Part shown: piece after piece, positions 1 to 8,926 of the stretch
Numbering within the stretch: position 1 is the stretch's first letter
Layout: every line of letters starts with the position of its first letter
Origin: Bacteroidaceae bacterium
GTDB taxonomy: Bacteria; Bacteroidota; Bacteroidia; Bacteroidales; Bacteroidaceae
Reading direction: 5' to 3'
NCBI GenBank assembly: GCA_900769465.1
Contig: CAAGGT010000306.1
Location: 67,974 to 131,973 of the forward strand
Length of the DNA: 64,000 nt
Notes under the pieces: generated by a model
What the model was told of the DNA's origin: nothing
What the model saw: the letters and a program-made list of their open reading frames with translations, nothing else
Databases searched by the model: none
Translations under genes and position numbers: made by a program

Positions 1-1
1 C

Positions 2-2125
2 ATCATTGTCGGCGACATTGATGTTGATGATATGGAAAAGAAGGTGAAGAAGATATTCAAGCCGATAAAGAAGGCAAAGAAGGCCGCAGAACGCGTATAT
101 TATCCTGTTGAAGACAACAAGGAGGTCATCTTCTCACAGCAGATGGACAAGGAGCAGCAGAACTATATGCTGCAGATTATGTACAAGCACGATGCTGCGC
201 CACGCGAAATGCGCAACACCAGAGAGTATGAGTATGACACCTACTTGAAATCATTTGCAACCGGATTGCTCAATATGCGTTTCAGGGAGATTTCAAGCCG
301 CGAGAATCCGCCTTATATGGGCGCCGGAGTGGGCTATGGAAACTTTGGTGTTGCACAGACAAAGAAGGCGTTCACCATTATGCTCAACTGCAAGAGCGAG
401 CAGGTGTTGGAGGCTGTTCCTTTCGTGCTGACAGAGGTTGAGAGGGCGCGCCGCTACGGTTTCACGGAACCCGAATTGAAACGTGCAAAAGAACAGATGC
501 TTGCCGGCAATGAGAGCTGGTATGCCGAGCGTGACAAGCGTACAAGCAACTATTACATCAACAACTGTGTAAGACACTTCCTTGACAACAACAGCATGAT
601 GGACCCTACACAGGAGTATGAGATGGTAAAGGAAATCATCAACTCCATCACCCTTGAGGAGGTGAACGCAGTCATACCATCTCTTTTCCGCAACGACAAT
701 AAGGTTGTGGTTTCATTTGCTCCCGAAAAGGAAGGCGCTGTATATCCCGGTATCGAGGATATTGAGCAGTTGCAGCAGATGATACAGAATGCAAGAATAT
801 CGGCTTATGAGGACAATGCCGTAGATGCTCCATTGCTTGCGGAAATACCGACAGGATGCAAGGTTGTCAACAGTACCGACGACAAGTGGGGTACAACAGT
901 GTGGACTTTGGAGAACGGTATAAAGGTTGTTGTGAAGCCTACCGATTTCCAGGCCGACAAGGTTTCCCTGGCGGGTTACAAGATTGGTGGAACAAACCGT
1001 TACCCCGACAGTGACCGCCTTAACATTGCAATGATGTCATCCATCCCGGCCGGTGGTTATGGTGTGTTTGATGCAATGCAGCTCAACAAGAAACTTTCAG
1101 GCAACACAGCCACAGCAAACATTGGCTGCAGCCCCATATATGACATTGTGAATGCCGACTGCTCGACAAAGGACATGGAGACTATGTTCCAGTTGATGTA
1201 CCTCAAGTTCACACAGCCACGCAAAGACGAGAAGGCATTCGAGTCATTGACAACCCGTATGCGCAACAATCTCAAGGACAGAAATCTCAACCCAAACACA
1301 GCACTCAGCGACACGCTTGTAAAGGCACTCTACGACAATCATCCACGTGTGATGCCGTTACTTGCATCGGATGTGGACAAGGTGGACTATGACCGCGTTC
1401 TTGAAATCTATCGCGAAAGGACAAGCGATGCAACAGGTTACACATTCGTCATTGTGGGTAATGTTGACCTTGATGCATTGAAACCCCTTGTTGAGCGTTA
1501 CATTGGCGCGCTTCCCTGCAACGGCCGCGTTGAGGAGATAGTAGCTTCGCCCGTAAAGGCACGCGAGGGTGTATACAAGAACAATTTCAAGAACAAGATG
1601 GAGACGCCAACCGGCACACAGGTGGTGACATATACAGGCAAGATTGAGCCATCGCAGAAGAACATTCAGACAATGAGTTTCCTGAACCAGATTCTCAATA
1701 TCGTATACACCGAGGAGGTTCGTGAGAAAGAGGGTGGTACATATGGTGTAGGTGTCCAAGGAACAATCAGCGAGGAACCTGAAAACAGCTACTCATTAAG
1801 CATCAACTTCAAGATGTCACCCGACCGTCGTGAGGAGCTGCTTGACATCATCATCAAGCAGTTCGAGAAGTTGGCTGCCGAAGGCCCTGTCAGCGAACAC
1901 GTAGAGAAGGTTCGCAGCTATATGCTCAAGTCGTTCGAGGAGAGCCAGAAGCGTAACGGAGCCTGGAAGAATTGGCTCTACAAATATTTCTTCGAGGGCA
2001 AGAATACACGCGATGGTTATGCCGACCTTGTAAACAGCATAACAGCCGAGGATATCCGACTATTGGCAAAGTATATCCTTGACCAGGGCAACTACATTGA
2101 AGTAAGTATGACTCCTGCCGAGTAA
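2..2125 (+). CDS. M16 family zinc metallopeptidase, 5' end cut by window
   Basis: C-terminal 707 residues of a large pitrilysin-type (M16) peptidase. The frame is open from base 2, before the first ATG at 32, and the residues before that ATG (IIVGDIDVDD) are the usual end of an M16 domain, so the true start lies outside the window. The HxxEH zinc site must lie upstream. Two later M16 units are visible, including a second IVGNVDLDAL strand near residue 490 of the visible part and the C-terminal domain motif EVREKEGGTYGV that completes the active site in this family. Full-length Bacteroidales relatives are around 930-950 residues. Such proteins are usually secreted or periplasmic and degrade peptides. 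It ends in a strong palindromic terminator shared with the convergent gene. Confidence 0.9.
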   Translation: MIVGDIDVDDMEKKVKKIFKPIKKAKKAAERVYYPVEDNKEVIFSQQMDKEQQNYMLQIMYKHDAAPREMRNTREYEYDTYLKSFATGLLNMRFREISSRENPPYMGAGVGYGNFGVAQTKKAFTIMLNCKSEQVLEAVPFVLTEVERARRYGFTEPELKRAKEQMLAGNESWYAERDKRTSNYYINNCVRHFLDNNSMMDPTQEYEMVKEIINSITLEEVNAVIPSLFRNDNKVVVSFAPEKEGAVYPGIEDIEQLQQMIQNARISAYEDNAVDAPLLAEIPTGCKVVNSTDDKWGTTVWTLENGIKVVVKPTDFQADKVSLAGYKIGGTNRYPDSDRLNIAMMSSIPAGGYGVFDAMQLNKKLSGNTATANIGCSPIYDIVNADCSTKDMETMFQLMYLKFTQPRKDEKAFESLTTRMRNNLKDRNLNPNTALSDTLVKALYDNHPRVMPLLASDVDKVDYDRVLEIYRERTSDATGYTFVIVGNVDLDALKPLVERYIGALPCNGRVEEIVASPVKAREGVYKNNFKNKMETPTGTQVVTYTGKIEPSQKNIQTMSFLNQILNIVYTEEVREKEGGTYGVGVQGTISEEPENSYSLSINFKMSPDRREELLDIIIKQFEKLAAEGPVSEHVEKVRSYMLKSFEESQKRNGAWKNWLYKYFFEGKNTRDGYADLVNSITAEDIRLLAKYILDQGNYIEVSMTPAE

Positions 2126-2146
2126 TCCTTGACAATAGTGTCCTAT

Positions 2147-2190
2147 ATATGATAAAAGGCAACGCATATATGCGTTGCCTTTTATCATAT
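2147..2190. terminator. Bidirectional intrinsic terminator (44-bp perfect palindrome)
   Basis: A perfect 22+22 palindrome with arms ATATGATAAAAGGCAACGCA and its complement sits between the M16 gene and the convergent beta-barrel gene, whose stop codon it touches. The A-rich and T-rich flanks of the GC core let it work in both directions. Confidence 0.85.
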
Positions 2191-2810
2191 CAGAATGCGA
2201 CACCCAGCCTGAAACCGAAATTATTCAAGGCCTTTTGCGAATAGCTCATTATATTGCACCTGTTGGTGGCATAACTATAGTATATTGCCATATGTAAGCC
2301 AAGACCGTTAGGCCAGGGATACCAGTTGAACCCCACCTCGGGCGACATATAGAAGCCCCACCTGTCCTGTGCGCTCATAAAGATATAATAGTAGCTGTTG
2401 AATTCGGAATAACAGGCACCCAGCTTCATTGCTGCATAGGGTTGGAAATCGGCTTCAATGAAACGGTAACGCACAAGTGCTCCGAAAGGCAATGTGAACA
2501 TCTGGTGTTGCTGGTCGCTGTTCATCGAGAGCGTGGGAGAGAGATGGATGGTGCTGCGGCTTATGTATTCGTTATTGGTGTGGAAACTCACGAAGCCACC
2601 CACTGCAAGATCCTTGATCACATAATAGCCACCTTCAAAATTCATACCCCAGCCACTGGCACCATCGGAAAACTTGTTGCCGAGCGGAACATTGAATTGC
2701 CAATCGACATTGAAGTAGCTGTCCAATGATATCTGCGCCTTGCCACCTTGCGGAATGATGGCTGCAATAAGAAACAAGGCGATATAAAACATATTCCGTA
2801 CAGTTTTCAT
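2190..2810 (-). CDS. Outer-membrane beta-barrel protein
   Basis: 206 residues. I place the start at MKTVRNMFYI (2810), because it begins a clear signal peptide (basic start, hydrophobic run, cleavage near GGKAQ) and leaves 22 bp after the upstream gene; a longer frame to 2876 adds 22 charged residues and would overlap that gene. The mature part alternates Gly/aromatic strands (GGYYVIKDLAVGGFVSF, LPFGALVRYRF) and ends in LGVAF with a terminal Phe, the usual barrel-assembly signal. It fits the small porin-like outer-membrane barrels common in Bacteroidales; no substrate can be inferred. It is the last gene of a leftward run with the DUF4136 lipoprotein. Confidence 0.75.
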   Translation of the reverse strand: MKTVRNMFYIALFLIAAIIPQGGKAQISLDSYFNVDWQFNVPLGNKFSDGASGWGMNFEGGYYVIKDLAVGGFVSFHTNNEYISRSTIHLSPTLSMNSDQQHQMFTLPFGALVRYRFIEADFQPYAAMKLGACYSEFNSYYYIFMSAQDRWGFYMSPEVGFNWYPWPNGLGLHMAIYYSYATNRCNIMSYSQKALNNFGFRLGVAF

Positions 2811-2832
2811 AAACTTGAATTTTAAATTGTTT

Positions 2833-3471
2833 TTATTTGTCTGAATTGCTCCGCTGTAGATATGGCGACTGCTCAAATGCCTGTTCTATAGCCTCCATGG
2901 TGCGCGACAGGCTCAAGTTGTTGCCGTTAAGCAAACCACAGATGTAGGTATTCCACACTACAGTGAGTTTGTCGTTGAGCGGAGTGGGGGAATTCGTATC
3001 TACCAGTTCTCCAATGATGGAGCCGGTACTGTAGCTGTAGGAGAAAGAGTAGGGATAGTACCAACCCCATCCACCCCAATTCCAATATCCTGGATAGCTG
3101 TTCCACCAAGGTCCGGGATTATAGGCATTGAAGTAATAAGTTGTGTTGATGTAGCTCAATTGCAGTACAAGGTCGGCATAGGTTTCACTGTCGGCAACCT
3201 CATAACCCGCCAATGACAGTTCCGAGACAAAAGCATTGACAACCTTTTGGGAATTCGCATTGTTCCAGTATGTAGCCTTCTCTCCATTACCTATTATCAG
3301 AATACTGTCAATGACATAGAAAGTGTCGAATGCTCTGAAGTCGGTACCGATGTCATAATTCGTATACACAAGATAGCTGTCATCCAACTTGTCGGTATCA
3401 GGGTCTTTTTGGCACGATGATGCAAGCATCGCACAGACTACAATGGACATTAGGAACGATATTTTTTTCAT
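2833..3471 (-). CDS. DUF4136 domain lipoprotein
   Basis: 212 residues, starting at MKKISFLMSI (3471); a 21-residue upstream extension is open but lacks signal-peptide character. The signal peptide ends in the lipobox ASSC, so the protein should be lipid-anchored. The rest fits DUF4136: an early YLVYTNYDIGTDF segment, a buried ADLVLQLSYI strand, an aromatic Gly/Trp/Tyr-rich middle (NWGGWGWYYPYSFSY) and a C-terminal helix AIEQAFEQSPYL. The function of the family is unknown; it is an envelope lipoprotein. It lies 22 bp upstream of the beta-barrel gene and is probably co-transcribed with it. Confidence 0.8.
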   Translation of the reverse strand: MKKISFLMSIVVCAMLASSCQKDPDTDKLDDSYLVYTNYDIGTDFRAFDTFYVIDSILIIGNGEKATYWNNANSQKVVNAFVSELSLAGYEVADSETYADLVLQLSYINTTYYFNAYNPGPWWNSYPGYWNWGGWGWYYPYSFSYSYSTGSIIGELVDTNSPTPLNDKLTVVWNTYICGLLNGNNLSLSRTMEAIEQAFEQSPYLQRSNSDK

Positions 3472-3561
3472 AACGGCAGATTTATAAGTTAAAAGCTGAT
3501 GTTTTTTGTTTTTGATTCGACCAATGGCATCCATAGGTCAATCGGGTAGACTGCACACCTG

Positions 3562-4044
3562 TCACTTTTTCAGGTTTAGCTTGTGGTTCGGATTCTTCAT
3601 TACCGGCTTGCCGTTGCCATCAACCTTCACAAGCGAACTGTCCTCCATCATCATGAACGAGATGGTCGGGACATCATAGTTGTCGGACACCAGTTCAATG
3701 ATTGTTGCAGTGCTGTCATTGACACCTAGGAGTATCATCGCATCACCATTGTCGGTCTGCGTTGCAATACCTTCGTCAACATAATCTGTGGTTATGGTGT
3801 ATGTACCGTCACTATTGAGGTTCACTGTACTCACCGCAAGTATCACATCGGCAATTGCATTGCCGTTCATTGGAGAAGTACCTTCAAAGACAAAGGTCTG
3901 GACATCGGCCATTGTGGAGTCGTTTACATAATAGATACTGTCTTCCTCAAAGACCATACCATTCTGGGCCGGTTTGCTTTTTGAATTGCAAGCCGAGAGT
4001 AGGAGTGTGGCGGCAGCCATCACAAATAATAGATACCTTTTCAT
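3562..4044 (-). CDS. NlpE-like lipoprotein
   Basis: 160 residues with signal peptide and lipobox LSAC (Cys 19). The body reads as one lipocalin-like NlpE N-terminal domain: FVFEGTSPMNGNAIADV, then NSDGTYTITTDY, then a repeated strand pattern. The Cys-containing CADCSG segment of E. coli NlpE is replaced here by MNGNAIA, so a copper or disulfide-sensing role is not supported. It sits 90 bp upstream of the DUF4136 gene on the same strand. I infer an envelope lipoprotein of unknown role; the family match is by pattern only. Confidence 0.6.
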   Translation of the reverse strand: MKRYLLFVMAAATLLLSACNSKSKPAQNGMVFEEDSIYYVNDSTMADVQTFVFEGTSPMNGNAIADVILAVSTVNLNSDGTYTITTDYVDEGIATQTDNGDAMILLGVNDSTATIIELVSDNYDVPTISFMMMEDSSLVKVDGNGKPVMKNPNHKLNLKK

Positions 4045-4135
4045 TACTTTGATGTTTTAGAGTTATTCAAGAGGATAACACATCAAAGTATTCCCGGGTT
4101 TTGTATTTTTTGTTTACAAAATGAAAAAATAGTTA

Positions 4136-4174
4136 TAGAAAAACAGCGTTCCCGGCTATAATCGCCGGGAACGC
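4136..4174 (-). terminator. Intrinsic terminator of the S41-like gene
   Basis: An 11-bp stem GCGTTCCCGGC/GCCGGGAACGC with a 7-base loop, followed on the minus strand by TGTTTTTC, 24 bases past the stop codon at 4198. Confidence 0.85.
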
Positions 4175-4197
4175 TTGAGGGATATGCCTGTTCTTTG

Positions 4198-5481
4198 TCA
4201 CTTTGCAAATGGTATGCCGTTGCGAGGGCATAGTGTAGCATCGGCCCGCTTTGATTCTCCCGGCAAATAACCCTGGATAGAGTAATACAGCACGTTGTAA
4301 AGGATATACTCCTGTTCGCTGCCAAGCGGATATATGAGCGCGGGCTGTGCAAGTTCATTTACAGTATAATCAGGAGTGATGCTTGAAAGCAGTTCACCAC
4401 CCGCAAGAGCCACATAGTTGGTTGCGGGGTATATAGCAAAGCCATATGGAGAATCTATTCGGCTTGTAACAGTGTTCACTGCCGAACTCTTTGCACCTAA
4501 GGTTATAACGTCGTACTTCGGCCGTGATTTGTTGAGTGCAGATGCGAACAGTTCGGCAGCTCCGGCGGTTACAGAGCCGGTGATGAGATACAGTTTCTTA
4601 TCATGGAGTGAGGTCAACTGTTGGGTATAACAATATGCAGTGTCGGTCTCACCCGCCGCATCTACCAGACAGCCGAAGGTATCACCATAGCATTCAGGTG
4701 TGACAAAGGAACTTGCCAACGATGCGGCATTGGTCAATGAGCCCCCGGTACAGTAGCGCAGGTCAATGACAACGTCGTTCACCTCGCTTGCCGCAAAGCG
4801 CAACAGGATATCCTGCGTGTCATTTATGAAATCTTCACTGTTGAAATTGTTGACAACAAGATATCCAATGTTTTTGGAGCGTATAGTATAGATGCTGTCA
4901 AGCAGGACTGCACGTTCGGTAAACTCCCTTGATGCGCCCATATACAACGTATCGCCCGGATTCCAATAATATCTTTCTGCATCATCGTCATAATCGATGT
5001 ATTCCGTTACAAGCCTTGTAGCAGCTCCCGACTGTAGCATTGAATACTTTGTTGTTGTAAAGGAGGAACCTCCGACTGATGATATCCAGGTACCTCGTTG
5101 CACGCCCGCAATATCTGCCGGCGAACCGGGTTCAACCATCAGCACAAGTGCATACACCTTGCTCGGGCGTTCACCAATTGGATCGCGCATAATGGCAAAT
5201 GTGATGCCATAGCTACCCACTGAAACTGTATCGACAAAATGTGAAACCTTATCACCGCTGTACAATATTGCCGAAAAGAATTTCGACGGCTTTGAAAAGA
5301 ATGTTGAACGAGAGGGTTCCTTAATCTTATCGCGCCATAAATAGACCTCTTTCATCCTTGAATAAGTCCATTGGTTCTCCTGTGTCAAATCATAAAACTC
5401 ATGAGTCCTGTCCTCGCCACAGCTTGTAAACATTGCCACTATGAGCGCAACGACAAGTGAAAGATATGTAGTCTTTTTCAT
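4198..5481 (-). CDS. S41 (C-terminal processing peptidase)-like lipoprotein, probably catalytically dead
   Basis: 427 residues. The signal peptide has lipobox FTSC (Cys 21). An S41 N-terminal helical region with MKEVYLWRDKI (about 43-53) is followed by a PDZ domain (about 85-160, with VEPGSPADIAGVQRG) and an S41 core (IGYLVVNNFNS at about 205, DVVIDLRYCTGG at about 236, KLYLITGSVTAGAAELFAS at about 296). Active members carry TASASE at the last site, the first Ser being the nucleophile; here it is TAGAAE with Gly 307 in that place, and the Lys expected about 25 residues later is not in register. It is therefore likely a peptide-binding pseudo-enzyme. It has its own promoter and terminator. Confidence 0.8.
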   Translation of the reverse strand: MKKTTYLSLVVALIVAMFTSCGEDRTHEFYDLTQENQWTYSRMKEVYLWRDKIKEPSRSTFFSKPSKFFSAILYSGDKVSHFVDTVSVGSYGITFAIMRDPIGERPSKVYALVLMVEPGSPADIAGVQRGTWISSVGGSSFTTTKYSMLQSGAATRLVTEYIDYDDDAERYYWNPGDTLYMGASREFTERAVLLDSIYTIRSKNIGYLVVNNFNSEDFINDTQDILLRFAASEVNDVVIDLRYCTGGSLTNAASLASSFVTPECYGDTFGCLVDAAGETDTAYCYTQQLTSLHDKKLYLITGSVTAGAAELFASALNKSRPKYDVITLGAKSSAVNTVTSRIDSPYGFAIYPATNYVALAGGELLSSITPDYTVNELAQPALIYPLGSEQEYILYNVLYYSIQGYLPGESKRADATLCPRNGIPFAK

Positions 5482-5501
5482 TGTTACCTTTATTTATTTT
5501 G

Positions 5502-5534
5502 CAAATATAGTGCAAACGAGCGAAATATGTCAAG
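5502..5534 (-). promoter_or_regulatory. Promoter of the S41-like gene
   Basis: A -7 element TATATTTG (5502-5509 on the minus strand) lies 20 bases before the start codon, with CTTG 21 bases further upstream as an imperfect -33 TTTG. Confidence 0.55.
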
Positions 5535-5654
5535 CTTGCTTGAACATTTCATAGCGAGTGCAGCCTATATTCGCTCTAGCAAAGATAATATTTTCCGGCA
5601 GCCGATGATACCCGGATAATTAAGATTATGTTTATTTGAAAGTGAACAGATCGC

Positions 5655-5691
5655 AACAAAAAATCCCGCCAACCTTGCGGATGACGGGATT
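5655..5691 (-). terminator. rpsP terminator
   Basis: The hairpin AATCCCG...CGGGATT (5662-5691), followed on the minus strand by a T tract (TTTTTTG), lies 35 bases after the rpsP stop. Confidence 0.85.
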
Positions 5692-5725
5692 ATCATGAGC
5701 ATTACTGCAAAAGAGTGTCTCGCAA

Positions 5726-6271
5726 TTATGCCTCAGCAGCCTCCTCAGCAGGAGCCTCAGTAGCCTCTTCTGCGTTAGCAGCAGCCTCTGCTTCAGCCTT
5801 TGCAAGAGCCTCAGCTGCCTTCTTCTCGGCAACCTTCTTTGCAATAGCTGCGTTAACCTCTTTCTCTGCCTCCAAACGTGCCTTTTTGTCGTCACGCTTA
5901 GCCTGCTCCTCAGCGCTCTTTACACCGTTGAGTGCGCTTACCTTAGCTGTCTTCCAAGCATCGAATTTTGCCTGTGCTGCAGCCTCGTCAAATGCGCCCT
6001 TCTTAACACCGCCCTGGAGGTGCTTCATCATATACACGCCCTCGCGTGAAAGGATGCTGCGTACAGTGTCGGTTGGAGTAGCACCGTTGTTAACCCACCA
6101 CAATGCGCGCTCGAAGTTCAACTCAACAGTCGCAGGGTTTGTGTTTGGGTTGTAAGTACCGAGCTTCTCGGTGAACTTTCCATCACGTGGAGATCTCGAA
6201 TCTGCAATCACGATAGAGTAGAATGCGTAGTGCTTACGGCCTCTTCTCTGAAGTCTGATTTTTGTTGCCAT
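5726..6271 (-). CDS. rpsP: 30S ribosomal protein S16 with long charged tail
   Basis: 181 residues. The first 80 or so are canonical S16: [57 protein letters not shown]. They bind the 5' domain of 16S rRNA and help assemble the 30S subunit. The family is normally 80-100 residues; here roughly 80 further residues are almost all Ala, Glu and Lys and would form a charged helix ending in [13 protein letters not shown]. Tails of this kind are common in Bacteroidetes S16, so the frame is genuine and not a read-through. The gene stands alone with its own promoter and terminator; trmD lies 13 kb away and not next to rpsP as in many bacteria. Confidence 0.97.
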   Translation of the reverse strand: MATKIRLQRRGRKHYAFYSIVIADSRSPRDGKFTEKLGTYNPNTNPATVELNFERALWWVNNGATPTDTVRSILSREGVYMMKHLQGGVKKGAFDEAAAQAKFDAWKTAKVSALNGVKSAEEQAKRDDKKARLEAEKEVNAAIAKKVAEKKAAEALAKAEAEAAANAEEATEAPAEEAAEA

Positions 6272-6332
6272 TTTTTTAAAATGTTTTTAATGGTTAATGA
6301 TTTGAGTTAGCCAATATCTCGTATTAGCGGCG

Positions 6333-6340
6333 CAAAGGTA
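6333..6340 (-). promoter_or_regulatory. rpsP promoter -7 element
   Basis: TACCTTTG on the minus strand fits TAnnTTTG. It lies 62 bases upstream of the rpsP start, leaving a leader of about 55 bases. No convincing TTTG is seen at -33. Confidence 0.6.
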
Positions 6341-6437
6341 ATACTTTTTTGCTTAACAGCCTTGTTTTTCAGCAATTATTTTAGCGCCTGAATGGAGTTT
6401 TTAAAAACAAATCACTATTTTTACCACTGTAAAAACG

Positions 6438-6445
6438 TATATTTG
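6438..6445 (+). promoter_or_regulatory. -7-like element abutting the GH92 start codon
   Basis: TATATTTG ends only two bases before the ATG at 6448. If used, transcription would start at or within the start codon. No TTTG is present at the proper upstream distance. Confidence 0.35.
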
Positions 6446-6447
6446 TT

Positions 6448-8748
6448 ATGAGAAACCACATTATCTTTATATTGGCATCCGTTTCGCTGCTTTGCGCCTC
6501 ATTGACAAAAGCGCAGGAGAAGGATTTCGTAAGCTATGTGAACCCTTTGGTCGGTACCCAGTCATCGTTTGAATTCTCATCGGGCAACACATATCCCGCA
6601 ACTGCAATGCCGTGGGGTATGAACTTTTGGACACCGCGCACAGGCAAGATGGGAGATGGTTGGCAATATACTTATACGGCAAACAAGATATATGGCTTTG
6701 AGCAGACACACCAACCAAGCCCGTGGATAAACGACTATGGCGAATTCACCATTATGCCAATGACAGGCAGCCCCGAAACCGATGAAACGAAGCGCGCAAG
6801 CTGGTTCTCGCACAAAGGCGAGGTATCGACGCCACACTATTACAAGGTCTATTTAGCCGATTATGACATAACGACAGAACTGACACCTACAGAGAGGGCA
6901 GCCATGTTCCGTTTCACATTTCCACAAGGCGACTCATTTGTTGCCATAGATGCACACAACAACGGTTCACACATAGAGATCATCCCCCAAGAGAACAAGA
7001 TCATAGGCTACTCCACACGCAACAGCGGTGGGGTACCGGAGAACTTCCGCAACTATTTTGTAGTTGTGTTTGACAAGCCTTTTGAATACACCGCGACATT
7101 CTCGCACGATGGCTCAACAGCCCCCATACGACTCAACGGGGAGATTATGCAACAGACAGCCGACCACACAGGTGCAATCATAGGCTTCAAGACAAAACGG
7201 GGCGAGGTGGTACACGCACGTGTGGCATCCTCATTCATTAGTGCAGAGCAAGCCGAGGTAAACCTGCGCGAACTTGGCAACAATTCTTTTGACACAATCG
7301 TTGCCGCCGGCCGTGCAAAGTGGAACGATGTACTTGGGCGTATTGAGATTGAGGGGGAGAACATCGACCACAAACGCATGTTCTACAGTTGTCTTTACCG
7401 TTCATTGCTCTTCCCACGCAAGTTCTACGAGGTGACAGAGAATGGTAAAACGGTTCATTATAGCCCTTACAACGGCGAGGTGTTGCCGGGATATATGTAC
7501 ACCGACACCGGTTTCTGGGATACATTCCGCTCGCTGTTCCCACTGCTGAACCTTGTATATCCGTCAATAAACACTGAGATACAGGCCGGGCTGCTGAATA
7601 CATACCGCGAAAGCGGATTCTTCCCGGAATGGGCAAGCCCAGGACACCGAGGATGTATGGTCGGGAACAACTCGGCATCAGTATTGGCAGATGCCTTTGT
7701 CAAAGGCATTGGCTTTGAAGACACAGCATTACTATACGAAGGACTACAGAACGGTACACGGAATGTACACCACGAGGTTTCATCCACCGGCCGCCTGGGA
7801 TACGAATACTACAACCGTCTGGGATACATTCCTTGCGATGTGGGTATATACGAAAATGCAGCACGCACACTTGAATATGCCTACAACGACTGGTGCATAC
7901 TGCAGGTTGCCAAAGCACTCGGCCGCCCACAAGGCGAGATTGCCGAACTGGAGAGACGCGCCATTGATTACCGCAATCTTTTCAACAAGGATTATAATCT
8001 GATGTGTGGGCGCAAGAGCGACGGAAGCTTTGAGGATAACTTTTCGCCACTCAAATGGGGCGGTAATTTCACCGAGGGCAACAGTTGGCACTACACCTGG
8101 TCTGTATTCCACGATGTACAGGGACTCATAGACCTGATGGGTGGGAAAAGGGAATTCGTGCAGATGCTTGACTCGGTGTTCACCACACCGCCACACTACG
8201 ATGACAGCTACTATGGCTTCCCCATTCACGAGATACGCGAAATGACAGTCATGAACATGGGCAACTACGCTCACGGCAACCAGCCGGCACAGCATATGAT
8301 ATACCTTTACAACTATGCCGGAGAGCCCTGGAAAGCCCAGAGTAGGGTGCGTGAAGTGATGGAAAGGATGTACACCCCGACACCCGACGGCTATTGTGGC
8401 GACGAGGACAACGGGCAGACATCTGCGTGGTATGTATTCTCGGCATTGGGCTTTTATCCTGTATGCCCGGCAAGCAATGAGTATGTACTTGGCTCACCAC
8501 TCTTTGAGCGTGCTACGGTACACCTTGAGAATGGAAAACGCATAGTCATTGACGCCGGGGACAACAGCACTGAAAAGGTATACATCTCGAAACTGAAATT
8601 TAATGGCAAAGAATACTCACACAACTACATAACGCATGAGGCATTGACAAGTGGTGCCAAGATACAAATGAGAATGAGCAGCACGCCAAACCTCTCACGC
8701 GGCACTGCCGGTGATGATGCTCCTTATTCATTCTCGCGTTTCTTTTGA
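6448..8748 (+). CDS. GH92 family alpha-mannosidase
   Basis: 766 residues with a cleavable signal peptide (cleavage near TKAQ; no lipobox), so periplasmic or exported. The family hallmarks appear in order: YVNPLVGTQ near the start, GNTYPATAMPWGM, the central FWDTFRSLFPLL barrel start, HGNQPAQHMIYLYNYAG, then DEDNGQTSAWYVFSALGFYP near residue 655. GH92 enzymes are calcium-dependent inverting exo-mannosidases acting on alpha-1,2/1,3/1,4/1,6-linked mannose from N-glycans or yeast mannan. HGNQP in place of HGNEP is, from memory, a known variant. Linkage specificity cannot be read here. No SusC/SusD genes or sugar regulator lie nearby, so it is not part of a visible polysaccharide locus. The start is fixed by the signal peptide. 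Confidence 0.93.
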   Translation: MRNHIIFILASVSLLCASLTKAQEKDFVSYVNPLVGTQSSFEFSSGNTYPATAMPWGMNFWTPRTGKMGDGWQYTYTANKIYGFEQTHQPSPWINDYGEFTIMPMTGSPETDETKRASWFSHKGEVSTPHYYKVYLADYDITTELTPTERAAMFRFTFPQGDSFVAIDAHNNGSHIEIIPQENKIIGYSTRNSGGVPENFRNYFVVVFDKPFEYTATFSHDGSTAPIRLNGEIMQQTADHTGAIIGFKTKRGEVVHARVASSFISAEQAEVNLRELGNNSFDTIVAAGRAKWNDVLGRIEIEGENIDHKRMFYSCLYRSLLFPRKFYEVTENGKTVHYSPYNGEVLPGYMYTDTGFWDTFRSLFPLLNLVYPSINTEIQAGLLNTYRESGFFPEWASPGHRGCMVGNNSASVLADAFVKGIGFEDTALLYEGLQNGTRNVHHEVSSTGRLGYEYYNRLGYIPCDVGIYENAARTLEYAYNDWCILQVAKALGRPQGEIAELERRAIDYRNLFNKDYNLMCGRKSDGSFEDNFSPLKWGGNFTEGNSWHYTWSVFHDVQGLIDLMGGKREFVQMLDSVFTTPPHYDDSYYGFPIHEIREMTVMNMGNYAHGNQPAQHMIYLYNYAGEPWKAQSRVREVMERMYTPTPDGYCGDEDNGQTSAWYVFSALGFYPVCPASNEYVLGSPLFERATVHLENGKRIVIDAGDNSTEKVYISKLKFNGKEYSHNYITHEALTSGAKIQMRMSSTPNLSRGTAGDDAPYSFSRFF

Positions 8749-8856
8749 CAGGAAGAAACGTTTATCCAAGAGGGCCACGCGCACCGATCAAAGAGAAGAA
8801 TTCCGTGCGTTTATACCTCATTTAATATAGTACCATCAATATTTTAACCCAATTAT

Positions 8857-8886
8857 TTTGCTATTGGATAAAATGTATTAAATTTG
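8857..8886 (+). promoter_or_regulatory. galE promoter
   Basis: TTTG (8857-8860), 18 bases, then TAAATTTG (8879-8886): a full Bacteroidetes -33/-7 pair. It leaves a 5' leader of about 35 bases before the galE ATG at 8927. The 178-base gap after the GH92 gene holds no clear terminator. Confidence 0.75.
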
Positions 8887-8926
8887 CAGAAATTGTGTAC
8901 ATAAACTTACTAATAAATATAACAAA

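Noticed and set aside
5632..5895. 87-codon Arg/Leu-rich frame opposite the end of rpsP
   Set aside because: It is the antisense of the Ala/Glu/Lys tail of S16 and has no protein-like pattern of its own.
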